From assembly GCA_030770535.1 (NCBI GenBank), contig JASVEC010000167.1, forward strand, positions 1 through 38,081: 38,081 nt of DNA. The letters are read 5' to 3'. Shown here piece by piece: positions 31,327-38,081 of this stretch (positions are counted from its first letter, which is position 1; each line of letters opens with the position of its first letter). A program made the translations under genes and the position numbers. The stretch is from Batkoa obscura (Eukaryota; Entomophthoromycota; Entomophthoromycetes; Entomophthorales; Batkoaceae). Below the pieces are notes generated by a model. The model did not search any database. It was not told the DNA's origin and saw only the letters and a program-made list of their open reading frames with translations.

Positions 31327-31829
31327 AGTTCAAAAGGGGTTTGAAAGGAACATTTTTGCTGTATTTATAAGTCTTTATTCATATACTTGTTAAAATTATG
31401 TTTGATTGGGTAATAATCACGCTAGCAGTAATTTTGTAAGATTTGTGTTTTTACTATTTAAATAGTATCAAGGATACCAATATAAACATCCTTTGGTAAT
31501 TTAAATAAATCACTCTTTTTTCTTTTTATGTGGTTATCTTAATTGTTTAAATCTTTCTTTTGAGCAAAATAAATGTACTATATGGGTGACAGTTTTTTTT
31601 TTTTTTATAAAGCACATGTTTAAAGCTACGCTTTTAACTTAGTAAAAAGGTGCTTGCTTCTTTTTCATTATAATTTGATTTTTTTCCAAATATGTTCTTC
31701 AAAAACATGATTGGTTAGTTTAAAATTTATAAAGATAATATTACAGCTTCAATCATACAATAATTTTATAAATATTAATTAAAATATTAAAGCTTTATTG
31801 TAGATAAAAGCTACATATCTCCATATCCT
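31327..31829. other. Upstream spacer of the F-box gene
   Basis: AT-rich, with a run of 15 T at about 31590-31605 preceded by TATATGGGTGACAG, possibly a badly decayed MITE end. No gene seen. Confidence 0.35.
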
Positions 31830-31935
31830 TTGTGCTTCTTACTGTTGTTTTGGATTAAAAGGGTAAAGTTAGCAAGTACACGGCTATGTGTCTCAGAAGT
31901 TTATGGCAAGCTTCATAGATGGTTAGAAAATTACT
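31830..31935 (+). pseudogene. Possible coding relic abutting a MITE
   Basis: An open frame reads LCFLLLFWIKRVKLASTRLC then VSEVYGKLHRWLENYY and runs straight into MITE copy 14, through which it stays open. The stretch before the MITE is GC-richer than average. It may be the end of a membrane-protein gene cut by the insertion; identity is unknown. Confidence 0.25.
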
Positions 31936-32042
31936 ATATGGGAGTGTCTTTTTTGACTTCATTATTTTTTCCATTTTTTAAGCGCTATTTAAGTGGAAAA
32001 TTTGTTAGTAAAATTCTTAAATACAAAAATACATCCCCATAT
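31936..32042 (+). mobile_element. MITE-like element, copy 14
   Basis: Starts ATATGGGAGTG and ends ACATCCCCATAT; core TTTTTAAGCGCTATTTAAG. Complete ends. Confidence 0.9.
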
Positions 32043-32366
32043 TGATTTTATAGACTATATTTTTAGTGGTTTATAAGTTCCATAAAAATTCTGAATTTTG
32101 TAAAATTTAAAATAGATGTTCTTCTTTTTGTATAATTTGCCAAAGCTAAAAATGGCTATTAACTTTAGAAAAATATTCTTATCAAACGTTATTCGTAAAC
32201 TAAGTAACAGTGTGAAGCACTAATTCCCTTAACATTTTAATATATACTACAACTATTATCAAAAGTTATAAATTTAATAGAAAAAAATGAATAATAACAT
32301 AACTTAAAGAATTAGGCAAACAACAATTTTAGTTCTCATTCATTCTAAAAATAAATAATGGACTTT
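32043..32366. other. Spacer
   Basis: AT-rich; 3' flank of the DUF4504-like gene. Nothing recognised. Confidence 0.4.
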
Positions 32367-33098
32367 TCATGATAAATCCTCTATAAGTAACTCTAACTCG
32401 CTATCAAAATGTGCCAAATAATCATCATAATAGATTAAAAAATGATTCTTAATATCATTCAACTGCTGCTTTTGACCCGCATATGTTGTAAGCCAATACC
32501 TTGTGCTAAATTGAATAAATAAAGTTTTAAAATTTACACTCAAGCGCAAAATTTTCATAAAATAAAATTACCTTTTTTCGATATAGCCAACTCGAATCAT
32601 ATTAGAATATTCTTCAGCCGAGGAAGGTAAAGAGCCTGGGTAATCCAAAATCTTAGCAAGTATATTTTCTTGAATTGTTTCTGTTTTATTTTCTTCAAAA
32701 TATTCTTTAACTAAGTGATATAACTCATGTCTTGTGTTTACAATTAAATAGCATCCTGATAAATTGATTTCCACGGATTTTATGTTATCTTTTATTTTTA
32801 TTATCTTTACATTAGAATCATCACCTATTTCTTCTAACCAGCTAAGGCATACTTCTTTAATATAACTGTTTAAAATATCCAACTCCTTCGGTAAATGCTC
32901 AATTAAAACACAACATTTTGATCCTAGTAACAAAAACCCTAACTCACCGTATAAGTGTAACTCAGAGATATCGACACGGTTGTTATCAGTTAAAAGGCGA
33001 TTTTGGTTACTTTTCAAATTTTGAAACCATTTCTTCTCTAGCGCCTTATAAAAGTTATACATTTTAAATATATGTTTGTTGTTAGTAATTTTACTCAT
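32367..33098 (-). CDS. DUF4504 / C1orf74-like protein (tentative)
   Basis: Two exons, 33098-32572 and 32505-32367, with a 66-nt intron (donor GTAATT, acceptor TTTAG). The phases match and give 221 residues. A central alternating hydrophobic core (ELHLYGELGFLLLGSKCCVL, SVEINLSGCYLIV) and the motif ILDYPGSLPSSAEEY followed by RVGYIEKSTRYWLTTYAG resemble the LGYP-type motif of the C1orf74/UPF0739 family, which has no known biochemical activity. The family call rests on memory of that motif and is tentative. The gene is divergent from DPH3, with 312 bp between start codons, so a shared promoter is likely. Confidence 0.6.
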
Positions 33099-33410
33099 TT
33101 TATATTCTATAATTCTATTAAACCAGATTATCTTATAACAAGGTCTCTAGGATTCTTATTTTAATGTTTTGCTTTTTATTGAGTAATGATTATTCATTCA
33201 TATTAAGCCAATAAGATCAATTCAAAATACTATGCAAAAAAAATCCCTGGATAACTAAACCCAGGCATAGCTCTGGTGTACCAATTAAATTCAATTTGTA
33301 TTGCATTGCTTAACATAATTGATTAGCCTCAAGTTACCAAGCCAAAGTAACCACTATAAACAATAATTATAAAAGCAAAACAATTTGCTTAATAATTTAT
33401 AGTACAAAAG
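33099..33410. promoter_or_regulatory. Divergent intergenic region of DPH3 and the DUF4504-like gene
   Basis: 312 bp serving both start codons. It holds a small inverted repeat CCTGG...CCAGG (about 33246-33265) that is GC-richer than its surroundings. No TATA box is evident for either gene. Confidence 0.35.
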
Positions 33411-33759
33411 ATGAGTTCCTTTTATGATGAAGTAGAAATCGAAGATATGGACTTTGATGAGGAGTCAAATATTTATCACTACCCTTGCCCATGCGGTGAT
33501 AGATTCGAAATTTCATTGGTAGTTATATTCATTTGTAAGATTAGCATAACTGACTTTTTTTTAGGAAGAATTAAGGGACGGTGAAGACGTTGGTAGATGT
33601 CCATCTTGTTCTTTAATTATAAGAGTTATCTTTGACCCAGTAAGTTGTTTTTATACATCAAGAATGTCACTAATATCATTTAAGGACGAATTTATGGATA
33701 ATAATGAAGAAGATAAAGAAAATTTAGCTGTATCTTTAGACACTCCTATCCAAGTTTAA
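33411..33759 (+). CDS. DPH3: Diphthamide biosynthesis protein 3 (CSL zinc finger)
   Basis: Three exons, 33411-33518, 33565-33639 and 33685-33759; introns 46 and 45 nt, both phase 0; 85 residues. Too short per exon to stand out as single open frames, but the spliced product is a clear Dph3/Kti11: [18 protein letters not shown], then [30 protein letters not shown]. The metal ligands fall at Cys26, Cys28, Cys48 and Cys51, and the CSL signature is present. Family role: electron donor to the Dph1-Dph2 iron-sulfur enzyme in the first step of diphthamide synthesis on EF2, and partner in Elongator-dependent tRNA wobble uridine modification. Cytoplasmic. Confidence 0.93.
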
Positions 33760-33951
33760 AAATATATTTAAAGTAAGAAATGAAAGCAAATTAAGCTTAC
33801 ATTTTCTTATTACATTGTTGATGGCTTTATTAAATAGAATTGCTTTATTCTCCTAATATTTTTAAATAAATAGAGTAAATTTAAATTTATGGCGATATAT
33901 TTAATTAAATAGCAGACTTTATTTTAAAAAGCAGTATTATGTAAATATCGT
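33760..33951. other. Convergent 3' flank of DPH3 and the TspO-like gene
   Basis: 192 bp of AT-rich DNA between two convergent stop codons. Confidence 0.4.
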
Positions 33952-34488
33952 TTACTTCGCAGCTGGTGGGTGAGTAGGTTGATTTGAGTCAACATTAGTA
34001 TTATCTGCATTTAGTAACCAGGATAACTGTAAGTTTAAGTAAGAGCGAAAGCTAGTCCATAAAAAATATGGAATAAAATACAATAAAGCAGTTGTATCAA
34101 TAGTACCGAAAAAAAACAAAGCAATCAGGTTAGCTATCCAAAGCCCAGCCATGCTGATCAACGGGATAGGAGAAGCATTTGCCCCAATATATGTCAAAGA
34201 CCAAATCGAATCCAATAATAGTTGAATGTTGAATAAATAACCTAATAGCTCATAGAAGTAACTATCTTTGTCATAATTCATCTTTACTATATAGTATCCG
34301 TAACCATACAGCGAACTGCTTATTATTGAAAGCAAAGTAAAATACCTCTCATTCAAGTGCCTTTTAGGGTTTCTTAATCGCTTGTACCAACTTTTACTGC
34401 TTAATTGACTATATTGATAACTAGCTATTACACTAACCATCAGTGGCCCCCAAACGCTCTGATATAAATTTTCGTCGTAAATATACAT
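33952..34488 (-). CDS. TspO/MBR (translocator protein) family membrane protein
   Basis: 178 residues with about five hydrophobic helices. Landmarks: WYKRLRNPK then LNERYF (loop 1), SIISSSLYGYGYYIV, FNIQLLLDSIWSLTYIGANA (family: LNxxWSxxFF), PLISMAGLWIANLIALFFFG and YFIPYFLWTSFRSYLNLQLS (family: PYxxWxxFAxxLNxxI). TspO proteins are small membrane proteins binding porphyrins and sterols, mitochondrial or ER in eukaryotes. The usual PxWxPP loop is replaced by NPKRHLNERY, so ligand binding may differ. The C-terminal tail (NQPTHPPAAK) is hydrophilic. ATG at 34486-34488. A MITE copy lies 191 bp upstream. Confidence 0.8.
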   Translation of the reverse strand: MYIYDENLYQSVWGPLMVSVIASYQYSQLSSKSWYKRLRNPKRHLNERYFTLLSIISSSLYGYGYYIVKMNYDKDSYFYELLGYLFNIQLLLDSIWSLTYIGANASPIPLISMAGLWIANLIALFFFGTIDTTALLYFIPYFLWTSFRSYLNLQLSWLLNADNTNVDSNQPTHPPAAK

Positions 34489-34679
34489 TTTATTTTGTCG
34501 ATTGTTATTTTGTAAATGTGCTATTTTGGCTTTATTTTATTCTATTTACTTTTCATATCCATCATAATTTAATCATAATCAAATCATACCTTTATCATTT
34601 TAAACAATTATAAGCAATTTTATATAATTAACTTTTATATAAGATATTTGGGCTTACTAAGCTGCTAGTTAAGTACATA
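34489..34679. other. Upstream region of the TspO-like gene
   Basis: AT-rich promoter region ending at MITE copy 15. No distinct motif. Confidence 0.35.
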
Positions 34680-34784
34680 GTGTAGGAATGTTTTTTTGGC
34701 TTTATCACTTTTTCTATCTTTTAAGCGCTATTTGAATGAAAAGATTGTTAGTAAAATCCTTAAATACAAATACATCTCCATGTA
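34680..34784 (+). mobile_element. MITE-like element, copy 15, upstream of the TspO-like gene
   Basis: Starts GTAGGAATGTTTTTTTGG and ends ACATCTCCATGTA; core TTTTAAGCGCTATTTGAATG. The ends are more eroded than average. It is antisense to the minus-strand gene. Confidence 0.85.
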
Positions 34785-35207
34785 CTCTTGAAGACATCAA
34801 AGGGTATTAAAAATATTTATAAAACATTAAAGCTAATTGAGACAATTTGATCTCAAAAATGCTATCATATTTAGTATTTAAGAGCCATTCACTTTAAATA
34901 TTATTTATACATTCGATAATTTAAACTTCAGATAATACATCAAATACTCGATTTTAACGTTAACTTTGAGTTAAATATACTATATGAGTATATGTTTAAT
35001 ATAATTTTATAGCTTAGTAATCTGTATCGTGTTTGCATTAAATTTATTATTATTAGCCAGACATTCTATAAACTTCATAATATACAGTCATTTGCTTGAA
35101 TTAAAGAAGTGATATAAATTTTACTTTCATAATTAAAATAATTGTTTCTTTAGTTCATTCATTTGACAAAGCAATAATACTATTAAGAAAGCTACAGCTC
35201 TGGATAA
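34785..35207. other. Spacer
   Basis: AT-rich, nothing recognised. Confidence 0.4.
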
Positions 35208-35355
35208 AACTCAGTAGATGTTTGAAATTCCTGGAATTGCTTATTAGCATATGGCAACTGAAGTAGTAAAAAAGCTATTAACTATTTGGGAATATACCAA
35301 TTATTTGAAATTTGGAATAGTTTCTAAAAGAGATTATCTAATGGTAATGGTATAA
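35208..35355 (+). pseudogene. F-box fragment
   Basis: After a short interrupted start, one frame reads HMATEVVKKLLTIWEYTNYL then KFGIVSKRDYLM. This follows the F-box pattern (PxEVxxKIL, a Tyr/Leu middle, VSKRxxxL). No LRR region follows. It is probably a truncated relative of the F-box/LRR gene at 29986. Confidence 0.35.
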
Positions 35356-35540
35356 AATTATAAAATTATAAAATCATATCTTTAAACGTCTCAAATTTAG
35401 CTTTAAGGCAGTAGTTATAGCTATTTGATATGGTCTATGCTTGTAATACGGGCAAGTAAAAGCTTGGTTAAAATAGGGCTAAAATTTCACTTCACCTCTT
35501 TTGTCCATTTTCTATATAGCATAAATTCTGTAAAAAATAC

Positions 35541-35574
35541 TAAATAAATAATGGATAAAAAAACACCCCCATAG
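35541..35574 (-). mobile_element. MITE fragment
   Basis: Only one end remains: AAATAATGGATAAAAAAAC then ACCCCCATAG, matching the terminal part of minus-orientation copies with an internal deletion. Confidence 0.5.
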
Positions 35575-36054
35575 ATAATTTTAAGATTGAGTAAAAAACT
35601 TATCTCAGCACCTTATACCTAATTCGTAATTTTAGTTAAAATCTATAGTGGACAAAAATTGAACTAAGCTTTTAAACTAACCCATAAAGTATTTTCTAAG
35701 ATAATCTGACTTTTTGGACAGATCAGTTTTTTTGGAGGTATAGAATTATTATAGTTTAACATGGTTATAGAAAAACTGAGCTACTCTTAAATACTAAACA
35801 TTTTCTGTTGCAATCAATATATTTCAAATCGATTTTAGCCCAAGAAGTCAAATTACTTTAAAAAGTAATTTATAGCTGATAGTTATATTTTTAAATAATG
35901 GCCTGTTTCTAAAAAATTGACTTCTATTTTTAAAATTCACCCAACTAAAAATCTTGGCTTTAGCTTTATTTTAGTAGTTTAATTTATTTTGAACTAAATA
36001 AATAAACTTTGTATTATTTATAAATATCATTGTAATATACAACTAAATTGCTTT
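35575..36054. other. Spacer upstream of secreted gene B
   Basis: AT-rich; nothing recognised before the palindrome at 36055. Confidence 0.4.
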
Positions 36055-36084
36055 AAGGTAACAATTATAAATAATTGTTACCTT
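36055..36084. promoter_or_regulatory. Perfect 14-bp-arm palindrome upstream of secreted gene B
   Basis: AAGGTAACAATTAT and ATAATTGTTACCTT are exact reverse complements separated by AA. The palindrome lies 56 bp upstream of the TATA box and 106 bp before the start codon, a position and symmetry suited to a dimeric regulator. A cruciform or a simple chance palindrome cannot be excluded. Confidence 0.55.
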
Positions 36085-36139
36085 GTTTTCTTTTAAGACA
36101 TTTTAAAAATGATACTTAGGTTGAATTTGTAACTCATAG

Positions 36140-36147
36140 TATAAATA
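36140..36147 (+). promoter_or_regulatory. TATA box of secreted gene B
   Basis: TATAAATA, 43 bp before the ATG at 36190. This is the clearest TATA element near any start codon in the window, consistent with a regulated gene. Confidence 0.5.
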
Positions 36148-36189
36148 CTTTAATGAAATAATTGTTTTATATTATCAATTAAATCAAAT

Positions 36190-36432
36190 ATGAAATTTAT
36201 TCAATCAATTGCTGCTTTATCTTTTGTACTTCCATTTGTAGTGTCTGTTTGTCCTAATCCAAATAGTGAACGTTGTAATAAAGGAAATAGTGGAGTTTAT
36301 TGCTATGATGGTTATAGTTGTCCAAGATGCTGGACTTGGAATAATGGGGAATGGGATTGCTATGATATCCTTGCTGATTCTAAATGTACTTTTAGTAGTT
36401 GGATTGATATTGATAATCCATATAATTGTTAA
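36190..36432 (+). CDS. Small secreted eight-cysteine protein B
   Basis: 80 residues. Signal peptide MKFIQSIAALSFVLPFVVSV, mature start CPNPNSERC. Eight cysteines: C-x7-C-x8-C-x5-C-x2-C-x9-C-x8-C-x13-C, including CPRCW and EWDC. Order and the x2/x8 spacings match the protein at 8288 (CPLP, CSPCW, YWRC), so both belong to one family. This copy is Trp/Asn-rich and close to neutral, where the other is basic. No intron. A TATA box and a long palindrome upstream suggest tight regulation. Function unknown; a secreted effector or antimicrobial role is only a possibility. Confidence 0.75.
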   Translation: MKFIQSIAALSFVLPFVVSVCPNPNSERCNKGNSGVYCYDGYSCPRCWTWNNGEWDCYDILADSKCTFSSWIDIDNPYNC

Positions 36433-36600
36433 TTCATTTAAATAAACATTATATTATAATTAAATATTATATTTTTTATTGATTTTTTATCACTCATAAA
36501 AAGTTAAAATTTTAATAATAGCTAGTTTGCTATTTTCAAAAGCAAAAATCTAATACGAAGTCAGTGTTTAAACTTTTTTATTTTGTTTTATTACTAACAA
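36433..36600. other. 3' flank of secreted gene B
   Basis: AT-rich, probably including the 3' untranslated region. Confidence 0.35.
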
Positions 36601-36705
36601 TGTGGGGATGTATTTTTGTGTCTAAGAATTTTACTAACAAATTTTCCGCTTAAATAGCGCTTAAAAAATGGAAAAATAATGAAGTAAAAAAAAACACTCC
36701 CATAT
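36601..36705 (-). mobile_element. MITE-like element, copy 16
   Basis: Minus orientation: TGTGGGGATGTATTTTTGTG and ACACTCCCATATA ends, CTTAAATAGCGCTTAAAAAA core. Confidence 0.9.
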
Positions 36706-37193
36706 AGAGTCCCTTTTTCCTTATGGTCTTTTCGTTTTTTAAGCATATAATTTCGATAAAACCTTAGTAAAATTTTGAATAAAAAATATAATATATAGTT
36801 TATACTGAATGATAGTTTACATTTATTATTTTCATATAGAATAAAAAATTTAATATTTTTCATAAATATTAACATTTAATGTATATTTGATTTTTTTAGT
36901 ATGCAGTAGACTATTTTCAAGCTTTTTTATCTATATGCTTTTAGCAGGTTCTTGTTTCAATATCATTTATTTTCAAGTTCATGTGAAATCTATATCTTTA
37001 TGTTTATCCTAAATCATATTATTATTTCTAATTATAAAATTAAAACTGTGTAGATTTTTATCAATGAAAGAAGTACAGTATCAACCAATCAAAATCATTT
37101 ATAATATTATAATAATTTATGAGTTTGTAAAGAAATTAAACAATTTACAAAATTGAAATCCTAATACTTTTTTAGGATTCAAATCTAATAACA
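36706..37193. other. Spacer
   Basis: AT-rich, nothing recognised. Confidence 0.4.
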
Positions 37194-37466
37194 ATGATTG
37201 AAGTGACAAGAACTTATCAAAAATTTATAATTCGAACTATGGCAATGAAAGAACAATACTATATACGATTGAATGTCAAAATTTTTGACTTTTTTTTAAT
37301 ATGAAAATATGAGGCTATAAGGCCAAGAGTTTAATATGGTGACTATATAATCATAGAGGATGAGCCATATTATTTAGATGAATTTAGTTATGTAATGAAT
37401 ATAAAAATTGATATATTTAATGTCCATTTGTATAAACTAAGTTCAAAAAAAGAGATTATTCGTTAA
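37194..37466 (+). pseudogene. Coding relic, single frame
   Basis: One frame from ATG 37194 reads MIEVTRTYQKFIIRTMAMKE, then after interruptions YGDYIIIEDEPYYLDEFSYV and IDIFNVHLYKLSSKKEIIR to a stop. The persistence of one frame suggests a decayed gene. Family unknown. It may be related to the open exon at 37888, whose residue composition is similar. Confidence 0.3.
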
Positions 37467-37590
37467 TATAGTTGAGTGGGATAAATATAACAGTACACTT
37501 AATACATTGAAAATGATATAATAGCAACTTTTTAATTATTTCAATATTAAAAAACAAATGATACGATAAATATAGAATTATTTAATTCTA

Positions 37591-37695
37591 TTATTAGGCT
37601 ATTTTTTTTAGTTTCATTATTTTTCCATTTTTTTAAGCACTATTTGAGTGGAAAGATTGTAGCAAAATTCTTAGACACAAAAATCATCCTCATAT
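37591..37695 (+). mobile_element. MITE-like element, copy 17
   Basis: Starts TTAGGCTATTTTTTTTAG and ends AATCATCCTCATAT; core TTTTAAGCACTATTTGAGTG. Confidence 0.85.
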
Positions 37696-37735
37696 AGACA
37701 ATAGTTTTGTTTTTAGTAAACTCTTCTATGTATCA

Positions 37736-37838
37736 AATGGGGTTTTTTTTCAACTTCATTACTTTTTCTACTTTTAAGCACTATCTGAACGGAAAATTTG
37801 TTAGTAAAGTTCTTGAACACAAAAACACATCCCAAATG
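37736..37838 (+). mobile_element. MITE-like element, copy 18
   Basis: Starts AATGGGGTTTTTTTTCAAC and ends ACACATCCCAAATG; core TTTTAAGCACTATCTGAACG. It lies 40 bp after copy 17 in the same orientation. Confidence 0.85.
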
Positions 37839-37887
37839 CTTGATATTTTATACAACCAATAATTTTATTATTTAGAATCTTTAATAG

Positions 37888-38081
37888 CAAGATTATCAAG
37901 TGTCCCTTGACATTCAGCCCAAAGAATTGATACTAATTTATGAGCTAAATAAAGGTTATTATGTACATCAACTATTCATAAAAAACAACAAATCATACCT
38001 TACTGAAGAAAAAAAAGATGTAACCCAACTTACACTTCTTAATAAAAATATTGTATTTGAATTAAATTTGAAATCTTATAA
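37888..38081 (+). CDS. Open exon running off the right edge (partial)
   Basis: After a TTTAATAG acceptor-like sequence, one frame is open to the end of the window (64 codons): QDYQVSLDIQPKELILIYEL, NKGYYVHQLFIKNNKSYLTE and onward through LLNKNIVFELNLKSY. That is long for such AT-rich DNA by chance. No ATG is present, so it would be an internal exon or a relic. Family not recognised. Confidence 0.35.

Noticed and set aside
9494-32230. A second dispersed repeat: similar short words at 9494 and 17668 (AAAATGACAGC) and at about 17695 and 32183 (TATCAAACGT)
   Set aside because: The matches are short and unsupported by flanking similarity; chance is sufficient.
36594-36875. 93-codon minus-strand frame as a gene
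   Set aside because: Its C-terminal third is MITE copy 16 and the rest is low-complexity AT-rich sequence.
9327-37838. Apparent compensatory changes in the repeat core (CGCT...AGCG versus CACT...AGTG) suggesting a conserved RNA stem
   Set aside because: Both sides contain CpG, and C-to-T decay on either strand gives the same paired pattern. Several copies (such as 4 and 18) break the stem, and the stem is only four pairs.
1-38081. tRNA, rRNA or snRNA genes
   Set aside because: No B-box-like GTTCGANNC with a matching A box was found outside coding exons, and no conserved rRNA or snRNA words were seen.
1-38081. Mitochondrial, bacterial or viral origin of the window, suggested by the very high A+T
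   Set aside because: Spliceosomal introns and nuclear eukaryotic genes (POL3, TRM44, DPH3, Zn2Cys6 factors) run throughout. No LTR element, capsid or integrase sequence was recognised.

Overview
The window is nuclear DNA of an AT-rich, intron-rich fungus. Genes carry many short spliceosomal introns (about 47-70 nt, GTAAGT-like donors, TAG acceptors), and several products are fungal or eukaryotic: DNA polymerase delta, Trm44, Dph3 and Zn2Cys6 transcription factors. The base composition, the run of related Zn2Cys6 factors, the F-box/LRR protein and the GH25 relic would suit an early-diverging fungus such as the Entomophthoromycotina (Conidiobolus-like). That placement is inference, not something the sequence proves.

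Layout. 1-0.9 kb: gene tail and relics. 1.0-4.6 kb (+): POL3, nine coding segments, with one reading-frame break in a poly-A run. 5.0-7.1 kb (+): TRM44, eleven exons, last intron swollen by a repeat insertion. 7.2-7.9 kb (-): mitochondrial J-domain protein. 8.3 kb (+): small secreted eight-cysteine protein. 10.5-11.1 kb: decayed GH25 lysozyme gene. 12.0-13.8 kb (-): two-exon CLASP/TOG-like protein with a Cys/His C-terminal domain. 13.8-18.6 kb: gene-poor, with coding relics split by repeats. 18.6-22.7 kb (+): two Zn2Cys6 factors. 23.8-24.5 kb: broken armadillo-like relic. 24.8-26.9 kb (+): membrane-anchored histidine acid phosphatase. 27.3-29.2 kb (-): third Zn2Cys6 factor. 30.0-31.3 kb (-): F-box/LRR protein. 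32.4-33.1 kb (-): DUF4504/C1orf74-like protein, divergent from DPH3 (33.4-33.8 kb, +). 34.0-34.5 kb (-): TspO/MBR-like protein. 36.2 kb (+): second secreted eight-cysteine protein. 37.2-38.1 kb: relic and an open exon running off the right edge.

The most striking feature is a dispersed family of roughly 105-bp elements with ends ATATGGGGATG...CATCCCCATAT. There are 18 near-full copies and one fragment. They look like MITEs but are conserved through the interior as well as at the ends. Four copies lie 77-238 bp upstream of start codons (all three Zn2Cys6 factors and the TspO-like gene), and all four have the same orientation relative to the gene.

The genes do not form one pathway. Housekeeping genes (replication, tRNA modification, diphthamide/tRNA wobble modification, mitochondrial chaperone) alternate with lineage-specific expanded families (Zn2Cys6 factors, F-box/LRR, secreted Cys-rich proteins). 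No tRNA, rRNA, CRISPR array or complete autonomous transposon was found.
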